DNA of 11,797 nucleotides. Source: CAYURR01 sp964446745 (GTDB lineage: Bacteria; Bacillota; Clostridia; Lachnospirales; WQUN01). A model generated the notes under the pieces. It worked only from the letters and a program-made list of their open reading frames with translations, made no database searches and had not been told where the DNA came from. This document shows positions 1 through 6,699 of the stretch, piece after piece (the first letter of the stretch is position 1; the number at the start of each line of letters is the position of its first letter). A program made the position numbers and the translations under genes. The stretch lies in assembly GCA_964446745.1 (NCBI GenBank), contig CAYURR010000088.1, forward strand, positions 1-11,797. The letters are read 5' to 3'.

Positions 1-333
1 GCTACAATTGATGGGAAAGCCGAGCCGCTTTATACACCGGCAATTTTACATAACGATTGTACTTATGTTCCATTACAATTTATTGCCGGAAGTCTAAAAA
101 AACCTACTTGGTTCTTACTTGGAATGGCTCAAACCGGAATTACTGAAAGGTTTAATAATCTGAAGGTGAAACTTGATACCCCCAACTTAGAATATTTTAA
201 GGATATGGACAAAACCCTTATTCAAAGAAATTTAGTCGAGATTGAACAGCAAATTAATAACACCACATTCATAGGGCAAGTCGGACGCTATGCGATGTTT
301 CAGAGTGCGTACATAACACTTGTGTCTGAATGA
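1..333 (+). CDS. 3' end of a protein with a partial copper-amine-oxidase-like stalk domain
   Basis: An open frame runs from the first base of the window to a TGA at 331-333, giving 110 residues with no start visible, so the gene begins outside the window. The first 35 or so residues (DGK, then TPAIL, then CTYVPLQFIAGSL) resemble the 'copper amine oxidase N-terminal' or stalk domain common in secreted Firmicute proteins, where the pattern is roughly nGk-x-PP-x-i-x-ngrtyVPlRfiaeaLG. The usual continuation (a V-x-W-D-like strand) is missing after residue 35. The remaining 70 or so residues match no family I recognise. An internal ATG at 124 would give a 69-residue protein, but the homology-like part lies upstream of it, so the longer reading is preferred. 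The stretch is more AT-rich than the operon next to it. It could be an intact C-terminus or a decayed remnant. Function unknown. Confidence 0.5.
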   Translation, partial: ATIDGKAEPLYTPAILHNDCTYVPLQFIAGSLKKPTWFLLGMAQTGITERFNNLKVKLDTPNLEYFKDMDKTLIQRNLVEIEQQINNTTFIGQVGRYAMFQSAYITLVSE

Positions 334-420
334 ACAATCGTGGCTGCATTGCTAGCCATATCTCTCTTGCTAATTTAATTGCTTATGTTTTAATCCGCTA
401 TCATATCTCCTCATTCCAAA

Positions 421-455
421 AACTCCTTCTCTGATTTTTATATCAGATTTGAGTT
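421..455. other. Imperfect inverted repeat in the convergent intergenic region
   Basis: Outer arms AACTC (421-425) and GAGTT (451-455) and inner arms TCTGAT (430-435) and ATCAGA (442-447) can pair around a T-rich loop. No clear T-run follows on either strand. It lies about 90 nt after the stop of the + strand gene and may be a weak terminator or mRNA end structure for that gene. Apart from this and the stronger hairpin at 492-538, I see nothing coding in 334-610. Confidence 0.25.
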
Positions 456-484
456 CTCGACTAAACTAAAAGTGTAGCAAACCG

Positions 485-538
485 GATATAAAAAAGCAAA
501 GCTTATCTACAATATTTGTAGATAATAGCTTTGCTTTT
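485..538 (-). terminator. Rho-independent terminator of the peptide-uptake operon, possibly bidirectional
   Basis: Arms AAAAGCAAAGC (492-502) and GCTTTGCTTTT (528-538) pair perfectly. They continue into an inner perfect pair TTATCTACAA (503-512) and TTGTAGATAA (516-525), with a TAT loop and a 2-nt TA bulge at 526-527. Read on the minus strand, the stem ends in a run of six T followed by ATATCC, which is the form of an intrinsic terminator, about 70 nt past the aminotransferase stop. On the + strand the hairpin is followed by only four T, so it may also stop the converging + strand transcript, less strongly. The symmetric arms and convergent genes suit a shared terminator. Confidence 0.8.
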
Positions 539-610
539 GACATATCACTCTTTTCATGCTCATTCAGGAAAAATCGTTTGTTAAGTGCTCCTTATACCCT
601 CTTCTGAACC

Positions 611-1834
611 TTATATTATGCCCTTCTCAGCAGCAATATCCCTCAATACTTTCCCGATACGCTCAAAATGAGCAATAGCATCATCATCATCCGCGAAGCA
701 GGCTGTGACTATGCGGATATGTCCCTCGCCCTCTGCCCCGTAAGGAGTGCCTTGATTGACCATAATTCTTGCACCCTCCATGATACGGTTGCAAACATAT
801 TCGGCTGTCCCCAATCGGCTGATATTCAACCACGTAAGAATCCCGCTTTCGCTTTTGCGTAGTGTTACCCCCGGTACTTTGCTGAATACCTCGAAGGCAA
901 GGTTTCTGCGGCGTTCCAGTCTTTCGTAATTGGATGCAAGATGAGCATTGTCCTTTATAGCCGCAATCGCACCGATAGACGACAATGTACACGAAGCCCC
1001 AAGTACATTGACTGCCCCTCCGTACAACACATCCATGATGTGGTCGTCCGCATAAATATAACCGATACGTAGTCCGCTGAGACCCAGCCCCTTTGATATG
1101 GAACACACCGTAAGTGTACGTTCCCACATTCCAGGCAGCGTGCATGGATGCACAAACTCTATCCCATCATAAATATGATCCTGAAAGGCTTGATCTGAAA
1201 CTAAAATGAGATCGTTATCGACGATGAACCTGCATAAAGCCTCTATACCTTCACGGCGAAATACGGTGGTTGTGGGGTTATTCGGATGTGAAATCAGAAC
1301 CATCTTGGTTTTTGGTGTGAGTCGCTTCTCAAACTCCGCAATATCCGGCTGGTAATTGTCCTCCTCCTTTAGCGGCACAGGAACAGTCACCGCGCCCAAA
1401 AGCTTAGGGTTCAAGAAGTTGCTGGGATAACTGGGATCTGGCACCATTACCTCGTCGCCTTCAGTCAAAAAAGGCATCATCGAATACAATAGGCCGCTGT
1501 CCGAGCCGGGAGTAACGATAACATTACGGCTCGGGTCTATTTTTAGCCCCGTTTGTTTGCTGATCTCCTCCGCCAACACTTCACGCAATTCATACTGTCC
1601 GATCGGCATTACGTAATGCGCCGGAAAACCCGTGTCTATTGCTTCTTTCATGGCGTTTTTGACGGACTCTGGCAAGGCCGGATCCGGGAAAAACGGGTCA
1701 GCCCACGCCATCACCGCACCGCCGGCTTTCACGAAATTCCCCGCACCCTCCCCAACATCCGCTTTCGCAACCTTCAAAAAAAGCCCTCCCTGCAAATCAC
1801 AGAAACGACGGTTCATCTTTGACTTTATATCCAT
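611..1834 (-). CDS. PLP-dependent class I/II aminotransferase
   Basis: A 407-residue fold-type I PLP enzyme of the aspartate aminotransferase superfamily, expected in the cytosol. It would move an amino group between an amino acid and a 2-oxo acid; the substrate cannot be read from sequence. Visible landmarks are the PLP phosphate loop PGSDSG (109-114), HPNNPT with N186, SDQAF with D214 for the pyridine nitrogen, SISKGLGLSGLRIGY with Schiff-base K248 and phosphate-binding R256 (the family spacing of eight), and R374 in GHIRIVTA for the substrate carboxylate. The position that is usually the PLP-contacting Tyr (DxxY) is F217. The ATG at 1834 follows AAGGGGAT and lies 3 nt after the stop of the upstream peptidase gene; an alternative ATG is M7. 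It is the last gene of the operon, which suggests a catabolic step on peptide-derived amino acids. A C-S lyase-like activity of the same fold cannot be excluded. Confidence 0.9.
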   Translation of the reverse strand: MDIKSKMNRRFCDLQGGLFLKVAKADVGEGAGNFVKAGGAVMAWADPFFPDPALPESVKNAMKEAIDTGFPAHYVMPIGQYELREVLAEEISKQTGLKIDPSRNVIVTPGSDSGLLYSMMPFLTEGDEVMVPDPSYPSNFLNPKLLGAVTVPVPLKEEDNYQPDIAEFEKRLTPKTKMVLISHPNNPTTTVFRREGIEALCRFIVDNDLILVSDQAFQDHIYDGIEFVHPCTLPGMWERTLTVCSISKGLGLSGLRIGYIYADDHIMDVLYGGAVNVLGASCTLSSIGAIAAIKDNAHLASNYERLERRRNLAFEVFSKVPGVTLRKSESGILTWLNISRLGTAEYVCNRIMEGARIMVNQGTPYGAEGEGHIRIVTACFADDDDAIAHFERIGKVLRDIAAEKGII

Positions 1835-1837
1835 ATG

Positions 1838-3046
1838 TTATCCCCTTACTTTTGGTATATGTGCAGAGAGCACCCTACATGAGTCTTGTGTAATCAATAT
1901 GTCATCCTCGATGCGAATTCCGAAGCCGTATTCCGGGAAATACACACCCGGTTCGCAGGTTATCACCATACCCGGCTCTAACACATCCATGTCCCCTGGG
2001 TCGTGTGCATCGAGCCCCATGAAGTGACAAACACCGTGAGGCAGGTACTTTGCCGCCTCATTCTTTAACGTTATCAGCCCTTTTTTGGTCAAAAAAGGTG
2101 CTAGAACACCGCGAGCGGCATCAAGCGTTGCCTTATGATCCGCCTGAGGTCGCAAATAATCTTCGATCAGATATTGCTGGCTTTCGAGCACAGCGTTGTA
2201 AAAATAGTCCTGTAATGGGTTGAATTTTCCGGAGACAGGGTATGTACGGCTTATGTCCGAGGCGTAAAACCCGTACTCGGCACCAACGTCCACAAGTAAC
2301 AGGCTGTCGTCCTCTAAACGGCCGTTTTTGCCGGAATAGTGGATCAACGCGCTGTTTTTCCCAGAGGCTATGATGGAAGGAAATGCAAAACCCCGCCCAC
2401 CGGCAAGTGCCGTGCCGAAGTTGAAATATGCTTCCATTTCATATTCGTACCGCCCGGGTGCAACCTCTTTTGTCATTGCCTCTAAGCCTTTGGCGGTAAT
2501 GTCTATGGCCTTCGTTATCAATGCAATTTCATCATCGGTCTTGATCCGGCGATTTTTGGCTATGATAGGACTGATACTTTTTATATTGACATACGGCACG
2601 CGCTCTTTTATGAGTTGCGCCCATTCAATCGCCTTTCCGTCGCTTGCGAGTCCTCTGTTTGTAAAGTCCATATATACATCGTCAATACTTCGCCGCAAGG
2701 CTCGCGATACATACCATTCCAAGTCGTCAATAAAGCTTATTTGCTTTATACCCGTGACTGCCGCGGCTTCGTCCTCAGAGGGCTGGTTTCCGAAATGCAT
2801 GCGCATATGCTCGTTTTGCCTGGCGATAAAGAGCCTTACATCCGCATCCCCGTCGGTTTTGGTTATCAAAAGTGCAGCGTTGCTGTTTTCCCATCCGGTC
2901 AGGTAAAGGAAATTGCGATTAGGAAAAAAAGGGTAATCTATATCCCATGACATTGCCACCTGTTTACCTGAAAACAATAAACCGATCGAATTGGGTTTCA
3001 TTTCTTTCATGACTTCCGTTAAAGCTGATGTGTTCATTTCCTTCAC
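1838..3046 (-). CDS. pepP: Xaa-Pro aminopeptidase (aminopeptidase P, M24B)
   Basis: A 402-residue M24 metallopeptidase of the aminopeptidase P type, which removes an N-terminal residue when proline is second. An AMP_N-like domain covers roughly residues 10-140 (FLYLTGWENSNAALLI). The C-terminal pita-bread domain has all five ligands of the dinuclear (usually Mn) site: D253 and D264 in LLVDVGAEYGFYASDISRTY, H341 in HGVCHFMGLDAHD, E365 in TCEPGVYF, and E380 in GIRIEDD. H348 matches the second catalytic His. No signal peptide is seen, so it is cytosolic. The start is GTG (3044-3046), chosen because GGAGG (3054-3058) lies 7 nt upstream; the ATG at 3037 would be 16 nt away. The GTG overlaps the TGA of the preceding dipeptidase gene as GTGA, which implies translational coupling. 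It probably acts on peptides imported by the Opp system of the same operon. Confidence 0.93.
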   Translation of the reverse strand: MKEMNTSALTEVMKEMKPNSIGLLFSGKQVAMSWDIDYPFFPNRNFLYLTGWENSNAALLITKTDGDADVRLFIARQNEHMRMHFGNQPSEDEAAAVTGIKQISFIDDLEWYVSRALRRSIDDVYMDFTNRGLASDGKAIEWAQLIKERVPYVNIKSISPIIAKNRRIKTDDEIALITKAIDITAKGLEAMTKEVAPGRYEYEMEAYFNFGTALAGGRGFAFPSIIASGKNSALIHYSGKNGRLEDDSLLLVDVGAEYGFYASDISRTYPVSGKFNPLQDYFYNAVLESQQYLIEDYLRPQADHKATLDAARGVLAPFLTKKGLITLKNEAAKYLPHGVCHFMGLDAHDPGDMDVLEPGMVITCEPGVYFPEYGFGIRIEDDILITQDSCRVLSAHIPKVRG

Positions 3047-4452
3047 TTTATTGCCTCCAATAGCTTTAAAAGGAACTCATAAAATCGATAGAAAGACGGT
3101 ATATTGAGCCATTCGTCTGCCGTGTGCATCGCTCTGTATTCGGGGCCCATGGCGAGGATATTCAAATGCGGCATTTTGTTTTTTATGACACCGCATTCAA
3201 GTCCCGCATGAAGCCCCTCTACGCTCGGCTCCTTGCCGTACAGAGCACGGAAAACACCCACAGCCTTATCAAGCAGCGGCGAATCCTTTTCATATTCCCA
3301 GCCCGAATATTCGCCGGTTACTTCCATAGTTGCTCCGAATATACGCGCGATCAATTCGACCTTACGTTTGAGTATCGCTTTACGGAAATTGTCAGATGAA
3401 CGCAAGGACATTTTTATTTCGAGGTTGTCCCCGGTGGTGACGGCGGCAAAATTGGTTGAGGTTTGGATAAGCCCGGGCATATCGGCCGATAGATATGAAA
3501 TACCGTGGGGAAGTAACAGCATCAAGTCAATAACGGCATTTGAGTCGTCTTTTGTCAAAGCCTCTTTTGTCTGGACTTCATTAGCGGTCGCCGGTGACAA
3601 TTCTATCTCAATGTTCGGATCGGCACTTTTCCATGAGTGTTTAATGTCCTTTGAAATGCTCTCGATATCGGGCTTTTCGGAGAGTACAAATGTCGCAGAG
3701 GCTTCACTTGGAATGGCATTGTCCGCGCCGCCTCCCACTATGGAGACTAACTGCAATCCGTAATCTCGTAGGCTATCCAATATGGTAGCCATAATAACGT
3801 TGGCATTGGCACGCTCCTTGCCAATATCCATACCCGACGAACCACCCTTTAGCCCTGAGATTTTTATCTTGTACCCGGCAGCACTGACCGTTTCGCGATC
3901 GAGTTTCCTTGAAAGCTTGACACGGCATCCTCCCGCACAGCTTACAAGGAATACTCCCTCCGGCCCCGCATCCATGTTTATCATATACTTCGAATGCAAC
4001 GAACTCACATCCAAAGCGGACGCTCCGATAAGACCGACTTCCTCCTGCACGGTGAATACACATTCAAGCCTTGGGTGGTTAAGTGTTTTGTCTGCCAATA
4101 TAGCCAGCATATAAGCGACGGCAACTCCGTCATCTGCCCCGAGGGTAGTACCATCTGCTCGTAAGATGTCACCTTCACGAATGAGCTTTATCGGCTCGGT
4201 CAACATATCTGTGGTGACATGGCTTTTTTTGGCTGCGATCATGTCCAAGTGCCCCTGTAACATTACTCCAGGCGCGTTTTCGTATCCGGCAGTAGCGGGT
4301 TTCGTCACTATCAAGTTATGCAGACTGTCCCGAATGCACGTAAGTCCTTCTATGGCCGCAAAGCTTTCAACATAATCCGCTATTTCTTTTTCATGCCCGG
4401 ACACATGAGGTATCGCGCAAATGTCTTCAAAATAGTCCATTATTGTTTTCAT
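3043..4452 (-). CDS. pepD: M20 family dipeptidase (PepD-like, aminoacyl-histidine dipeptidase)
   Basis: From the ATG at 4452 the protein has 469 residues, close to the usual length of PepD (about 485). It is a zinc-dependent M20 dipeptidase of the cytosol that cleaves Xaa-His and a broad range of other dipeptides. The full M20 metal set is visible: H68 and D70 in LQGHLDM, bridging D107 in LGADDGV, catalytic E137 and ligand E138 in VQEEVG, D161 in MDAG, and H443 in AMHTADEW. The lid domain lies in the middle (roughly 180-380) and includes GLKGGSSG-DIGKERANAN, typical of PepD. The frame stays open upstream to 4554, but the ATG at 4452 is preferred: it overlaps the preceding stop as ATGA, and the protein then begins like the family (MDYFEDICAIPHVSGHE). 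GGAG sits 11 nt upstream, so coupling to the previous gene may matter for initiation. The following pepP overlaps by 4 nt. Confidence 0.93.
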   Translation of the reverse strand: MKTIMDYFEDICAIPHVSGHEKEIADYVESFAAIEGLTCIRDSLHNLIVTKPATAGYENAPGVMLQGHLDMIAAKKSHVTTDMLTEPIKLIREGDILRADGTTLGADDGVAVAYMLAILADKTLNHPRLECVFTVQEEVGLIGASALDVSSLHSKYMINMDAGPEGVFLVSCAGGCRVKLSRKLDRETVSAAGYKIKISGLKGGSSGMDIGKERANANVIMATILDSLRDYGLQLVSIVGGGADNAIPSEASATFVLSEKPDIESISKDIKHSWKSADPNIEIELSPATANEVQTKEALTKDDSNAVIDLMLLLPHGISYLSADMPGLIQTSTNFAAVTTGDNLEIKMSLRSSDNFRKAILKRKVELIARIFGATMEVTGEYSGWEYEKDSPLLDKAVGVFRALYGKEPSVEGLHAGLECGVIKNKMPHLNILAMGPEYRAMHTADEWLNIPSFYRFYEFLLKLLEAIK

Positions 4453-5720
4453 ATCAAAATAAGCTCCGTTTGTCTGTCTGCAATATAATGAACCGTATCG
4501 CCGTCGAAATATATGTCCGTCTCTATGCATGTCATTAGGCTCTCGCCGTTCCATTCGGGGATTTTTACGGTAGCGTTCAGTTCCAGAGAATAAACGGTCG
4601 ATGGGTGAAATTCAGGCTCGCCGTGGACATCAGCCTTTTGATTGCCGAAACGCCCGATGCTTGGGCCGGGAGCGTGAGCAAAAACCCCGAGTGGATGGGT
4701 GTAGATGCACGGTGTTATTCCCTCGTCTATGGCTTGTTTCCGCGCCTGCTCCAATACGTCGTTACCGGTTTTACCGACCTTTATCAATGAACAAACGATG
4801 TCTTGAAGTCTGTTGGCTGTTTTCAATGCGTTTTTAAGCCCTTCGGGAGCCTCTGTTTCGCCCGGCCGAAGTATGTATGCAAGCTTCTGTGTGTCCGTAC
4901 ATAAACCTAAATAGTCTATCCCCATATCGCAGTGCAATATATCTCCCGGCATAATGGTAATACCCTCGTTGTGCATACCCGGCTCACCGTGGCGGAACAC
5001 AGCACATGAAGCCTCAAAAGACGGCATCACACCGAGATCCGACATACGCTGGCTCATGAAATATCGAGCATCATCGACTGTTGATTTGCCCGGGATTATA
5101 ACATCGGGGTTAAAGCACTCGGCTATGATTCCGTGTGCAATGCCTACAACGTCATTGTAAACAGCGATTTCAGCTTTGCTCCTTGTTTCCATCCATCTGA
5201 CCCCAAGCTCAGTCGCTGAAATAAGCCTTTCGGCATATTCACCCAATGCATTTTTTAGAGCATTGTAATTGGATAACGTGAGCCCGTCGCAATAAGGATG
5301 ACTGCAGTCGGTATTTATACCGATCTTCTTGGGATTGTAGGCTTCTACAATGCTTTTGACATATTCGAGCGCGGACATACTTGGAGGGGTGATCTGTTTC
5401 CCCTTCCAGTCCGTTGATGTTATACCGTAGAATTTATTTAAGTATATATGCTCAATGCCCGATGGCCTTGAAACAGTCTGAGCCTCAACAGTACCGTCGG
5501 GCAGCAAGGAAAACACCAATATCATTTTCCCCCTTGCGTTCTGGAGGCATGGCGGGATCAACGTTTTTGTAACCGGATCCTCGTTTTGTTCGTCTGTCAT
5601 GACGATCCACATATCAAAGCCTGTTTCCTTCATAACTATGGGCAATATGGTTTTCAATCTGTCTTTGATATTGTCCTCCATAAATTGTTCCCTCTCGCGA
5701 ATGGGTAAAACCTTTATCAT
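4449..5720 (-). CDS. M24 family metallopeptidase (Xaa-Pro peptidase or prolidase-like)
   Basis: A 423-residue creatinase/prolidase-fold protein. Residues 1-175 form a creatinase-like N-terminal domain. The C-terminal catalytic half keeps the M24 ligands: D265 in LHCDMGIDYLG, D276 in CTDTQK, H342 in THPLGVFAHAPG (with H349 as the second His), E380 in YSLELNATV, and E400 in CIETD. Spacing and wording differ clearly from the pepP product in the same operon (HPLGVFAHAPG against HFMGLDAHDPG), so the two are distant paralogues and probably differ in substrate, for example dipeptide X-Pro against longer X-Pro-peptides. The ATG at 5720 was chosen over the longer open frame to 5765 because AGGGGA lies about 7 nt upstream, and because the gene then starts 13 nt after the OppF stop instead of inside it. 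Other M24 activities such as creatinase-like hydrolysis cannot be excluded. Confidence 0.88.
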   Translation of the reverse strand: MIKVLPIREREQFMEDNIKDRLKTILPIVMKETGFDMWIVMTDEQNEDPVTKTLIPPCLQNARGKMILVFSLLPDGTVEAQTVSRPSGIEHIYLNKFYGITSTDWKGKQITPPSMSALEYVKSIVEAYNPKKIGINTDCSHPYCDGLTLSNYNALKNALGEYAERLISATELGVRWMETRSKAEIAVYNDVVGIAHGIIAECFNPDVIIPGKSTVDDARYFMSQRMSDLGVMPSFEASCAVFRHGEPGMHNEGITIMPGDILHCDMGIDYLGLCTDTQKLAYILRPGETEAPEGLKNALKTANRLQDIVCSLIKVGKTGNDVLEQARKQAIDEGITPCIYTHPLGVFAHAPGPSIGRFGNQKADVHGEPEFHPSTVYSLELNATVKIPEWNGESLMTCIETDIYFDGDTVHYIADRQTELILI

Positions 5721-5733
5721 ATATAGTCCCCTC

Positions 5734-6699
5734 TCATCCCGTAACCGCTTTATCACATGCTGCAAAATGCCCCGGTACGATTTCCTTCAATGTAAAAATG
5801 CTCGTCTTGCACTTTTCTGTAGCATAAGGGCATCTGGGAGCAAACTTACAACCCACCGGAGGCAAGTTGATAGGGCTTTGAATATCTCCGCTGATAGGAA
5901 ACTTCTTGCGCCCTCGCTCAACTACGGGATCGGGTATCTGGATAGCCGACAGCAAAGTTTTTGTGTACGGGTGGAAGTGGTTCTCGTAAAGACTCTCGGT
6001 CGGTGCGATCTCCACGATCTCCCCGAGATACATTACAGCTACCCTATTGGAAACGTATTTCACCATCGCGAGGTCATGAGATATAAACATATATGTAAGC
6101 CCCAGCCTGCTTTGCAACTCGTTCAATAACTTTATAACCTGCGCTTGAACAGAAACGTCCAACGCTGAGGTAGGCTCGTCACAGACTATGAAGCGCGGAT
6201 CAACGGCAAGTGCTCTGGCTATGCCGATACGTTGCCTCTGTCCGCCGGAAAATTCATGAGGAAAGCGTCGGCCGTGTTCCCTGTGCAAGCCGACCATCTC
6301 CAAGAGGTCATCGACACGCTGGCTCATTTCCTTACTTGTGCCTAAATTGTTGGCTTTCATGCCCTCCATGATGATGTCACGCACGGTCATACGCGGATCC
6401 AGCGACGAATAAGGGTCTTGGAAAATCATCTGCACTTCCTTGTGATATTGCTGACGTGCAGTTCCGCGCAATGTCTTTAACGGCTTGCCTTCATAGAACA
6501 CATCGCCGCCTGTAGCGGCATATATACCCTTTACCGCGCGACCCAGGGTGGTTTTCCCACAGCCGGACTCGCCCACGAGACCTAATGTCTCACCTTTATC
6601 GATTGCAAGATTTATATTGTTGACGGCAAATACCGTATTCTTTTTGTCCAGTTTAAAGTGTACGCTTAAATCCTTTAACTCCATTATCCGCTCACTCAT
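5734..6699 (-). CDS. oppF: Oligopeptide ABC transporter ATP-binding protein OppF/DppF
   Basis: From the ATG at 6699 the protein has 321 residues, the usual length for OppF/DppF. It is one of the two cytosolic ATPases driving peptide uptake. Landmarks are Walker A GESGCGKT (43-50), Q-loop Q94 in IFQDPYSSLDP, signature FSGGQRQR (150-157), Walker B IVCDEP (171-176), and H-loop H208 in SHDL. The C-terminal oligopeptide-transporter tail carries a four-cysteine cluster: C284, C290, C297 and C315. Some transporters of this family have been reported to hold an iron-sulphur cluster there. The start is fixed by a near-perfect AGGAGGT (6706-6712) with a 6-nt spacer; the open frame upstream to 6765 lies inside oppD and has no such site. 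It overlaps oppD by 8 nt. Confidence 0.95.
   Translation of the reverse strand: MSERIMELKDLSVHFKLDKKNTVFAVNNINLAIDKGETLGLVGESGCGKTTLGRAVKGIYAATGGDVFYEGKPLKTLRGTARQQYHKEVQMIFQDPYSSLDPRMTVRDIIMEGMKANNLGTSKEMSQRVDDLLEMVGLHREHGRRFPHEFSGGQRQRIGIARALAVDPRFIVCDEPTSALDVSVQAQVIKLLNELQSRLGLTYMFISHDLAMVKYVSNRVAVMYLGEIVEIAPTESLYENHFHPYTKTLLSAIQIPDPVVERGRKKFPISGDIQSPINLPPVGCKFAPRCPYATEKCKTSIFTLKEIVPGHFAACDKAVTG

Noticed and set aside
341..358. Short inverted repeat TGGCT / AGCCA after the + strand stop codon
   Set aside because: Only five base pairs and no T-run, so too weak to call.
2079..2098. Perfect 8-bp hairpin with A6/T6 runs inside pepP, considered as a terminator or frameshift site
   Set aside because: The pairing comes mostly from A/T runs encoding Leu-Thr-Lys-Lys, the zero-frame bases do not form a proper X XXY YYZ slippery heptamer, and the frame continues normally to the catalytic residues.
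2370..2906. A 178-codon + strand open frame opposite the pepP gene
   Set aside because: It lies wholly antisense to a clearly conserved peptidase with intact active site, has no recognisable domain, and looks like a codon-bias shadow.
3233..3763. A 176-codon + strand open frame opposite the dipeptidase gene
   Set aside because: Antisense to a conserved M20 enzyme, with no family resemblance and no separate promoter context.
4453..4554. N-terminal extension of the dipeptidase upstream of 4452
   Set aside because: It would overlap the M24 gene by over 100 nt. The ATGA overlap and the family-like N-terminus support the ATG at 4452.
5599..6129. A 176-codon + strand open frame spanning the end of oppF and the start of the M24 gene
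   Set aside because: Crosses two real genes on the opposite strand and resembles nothing known.
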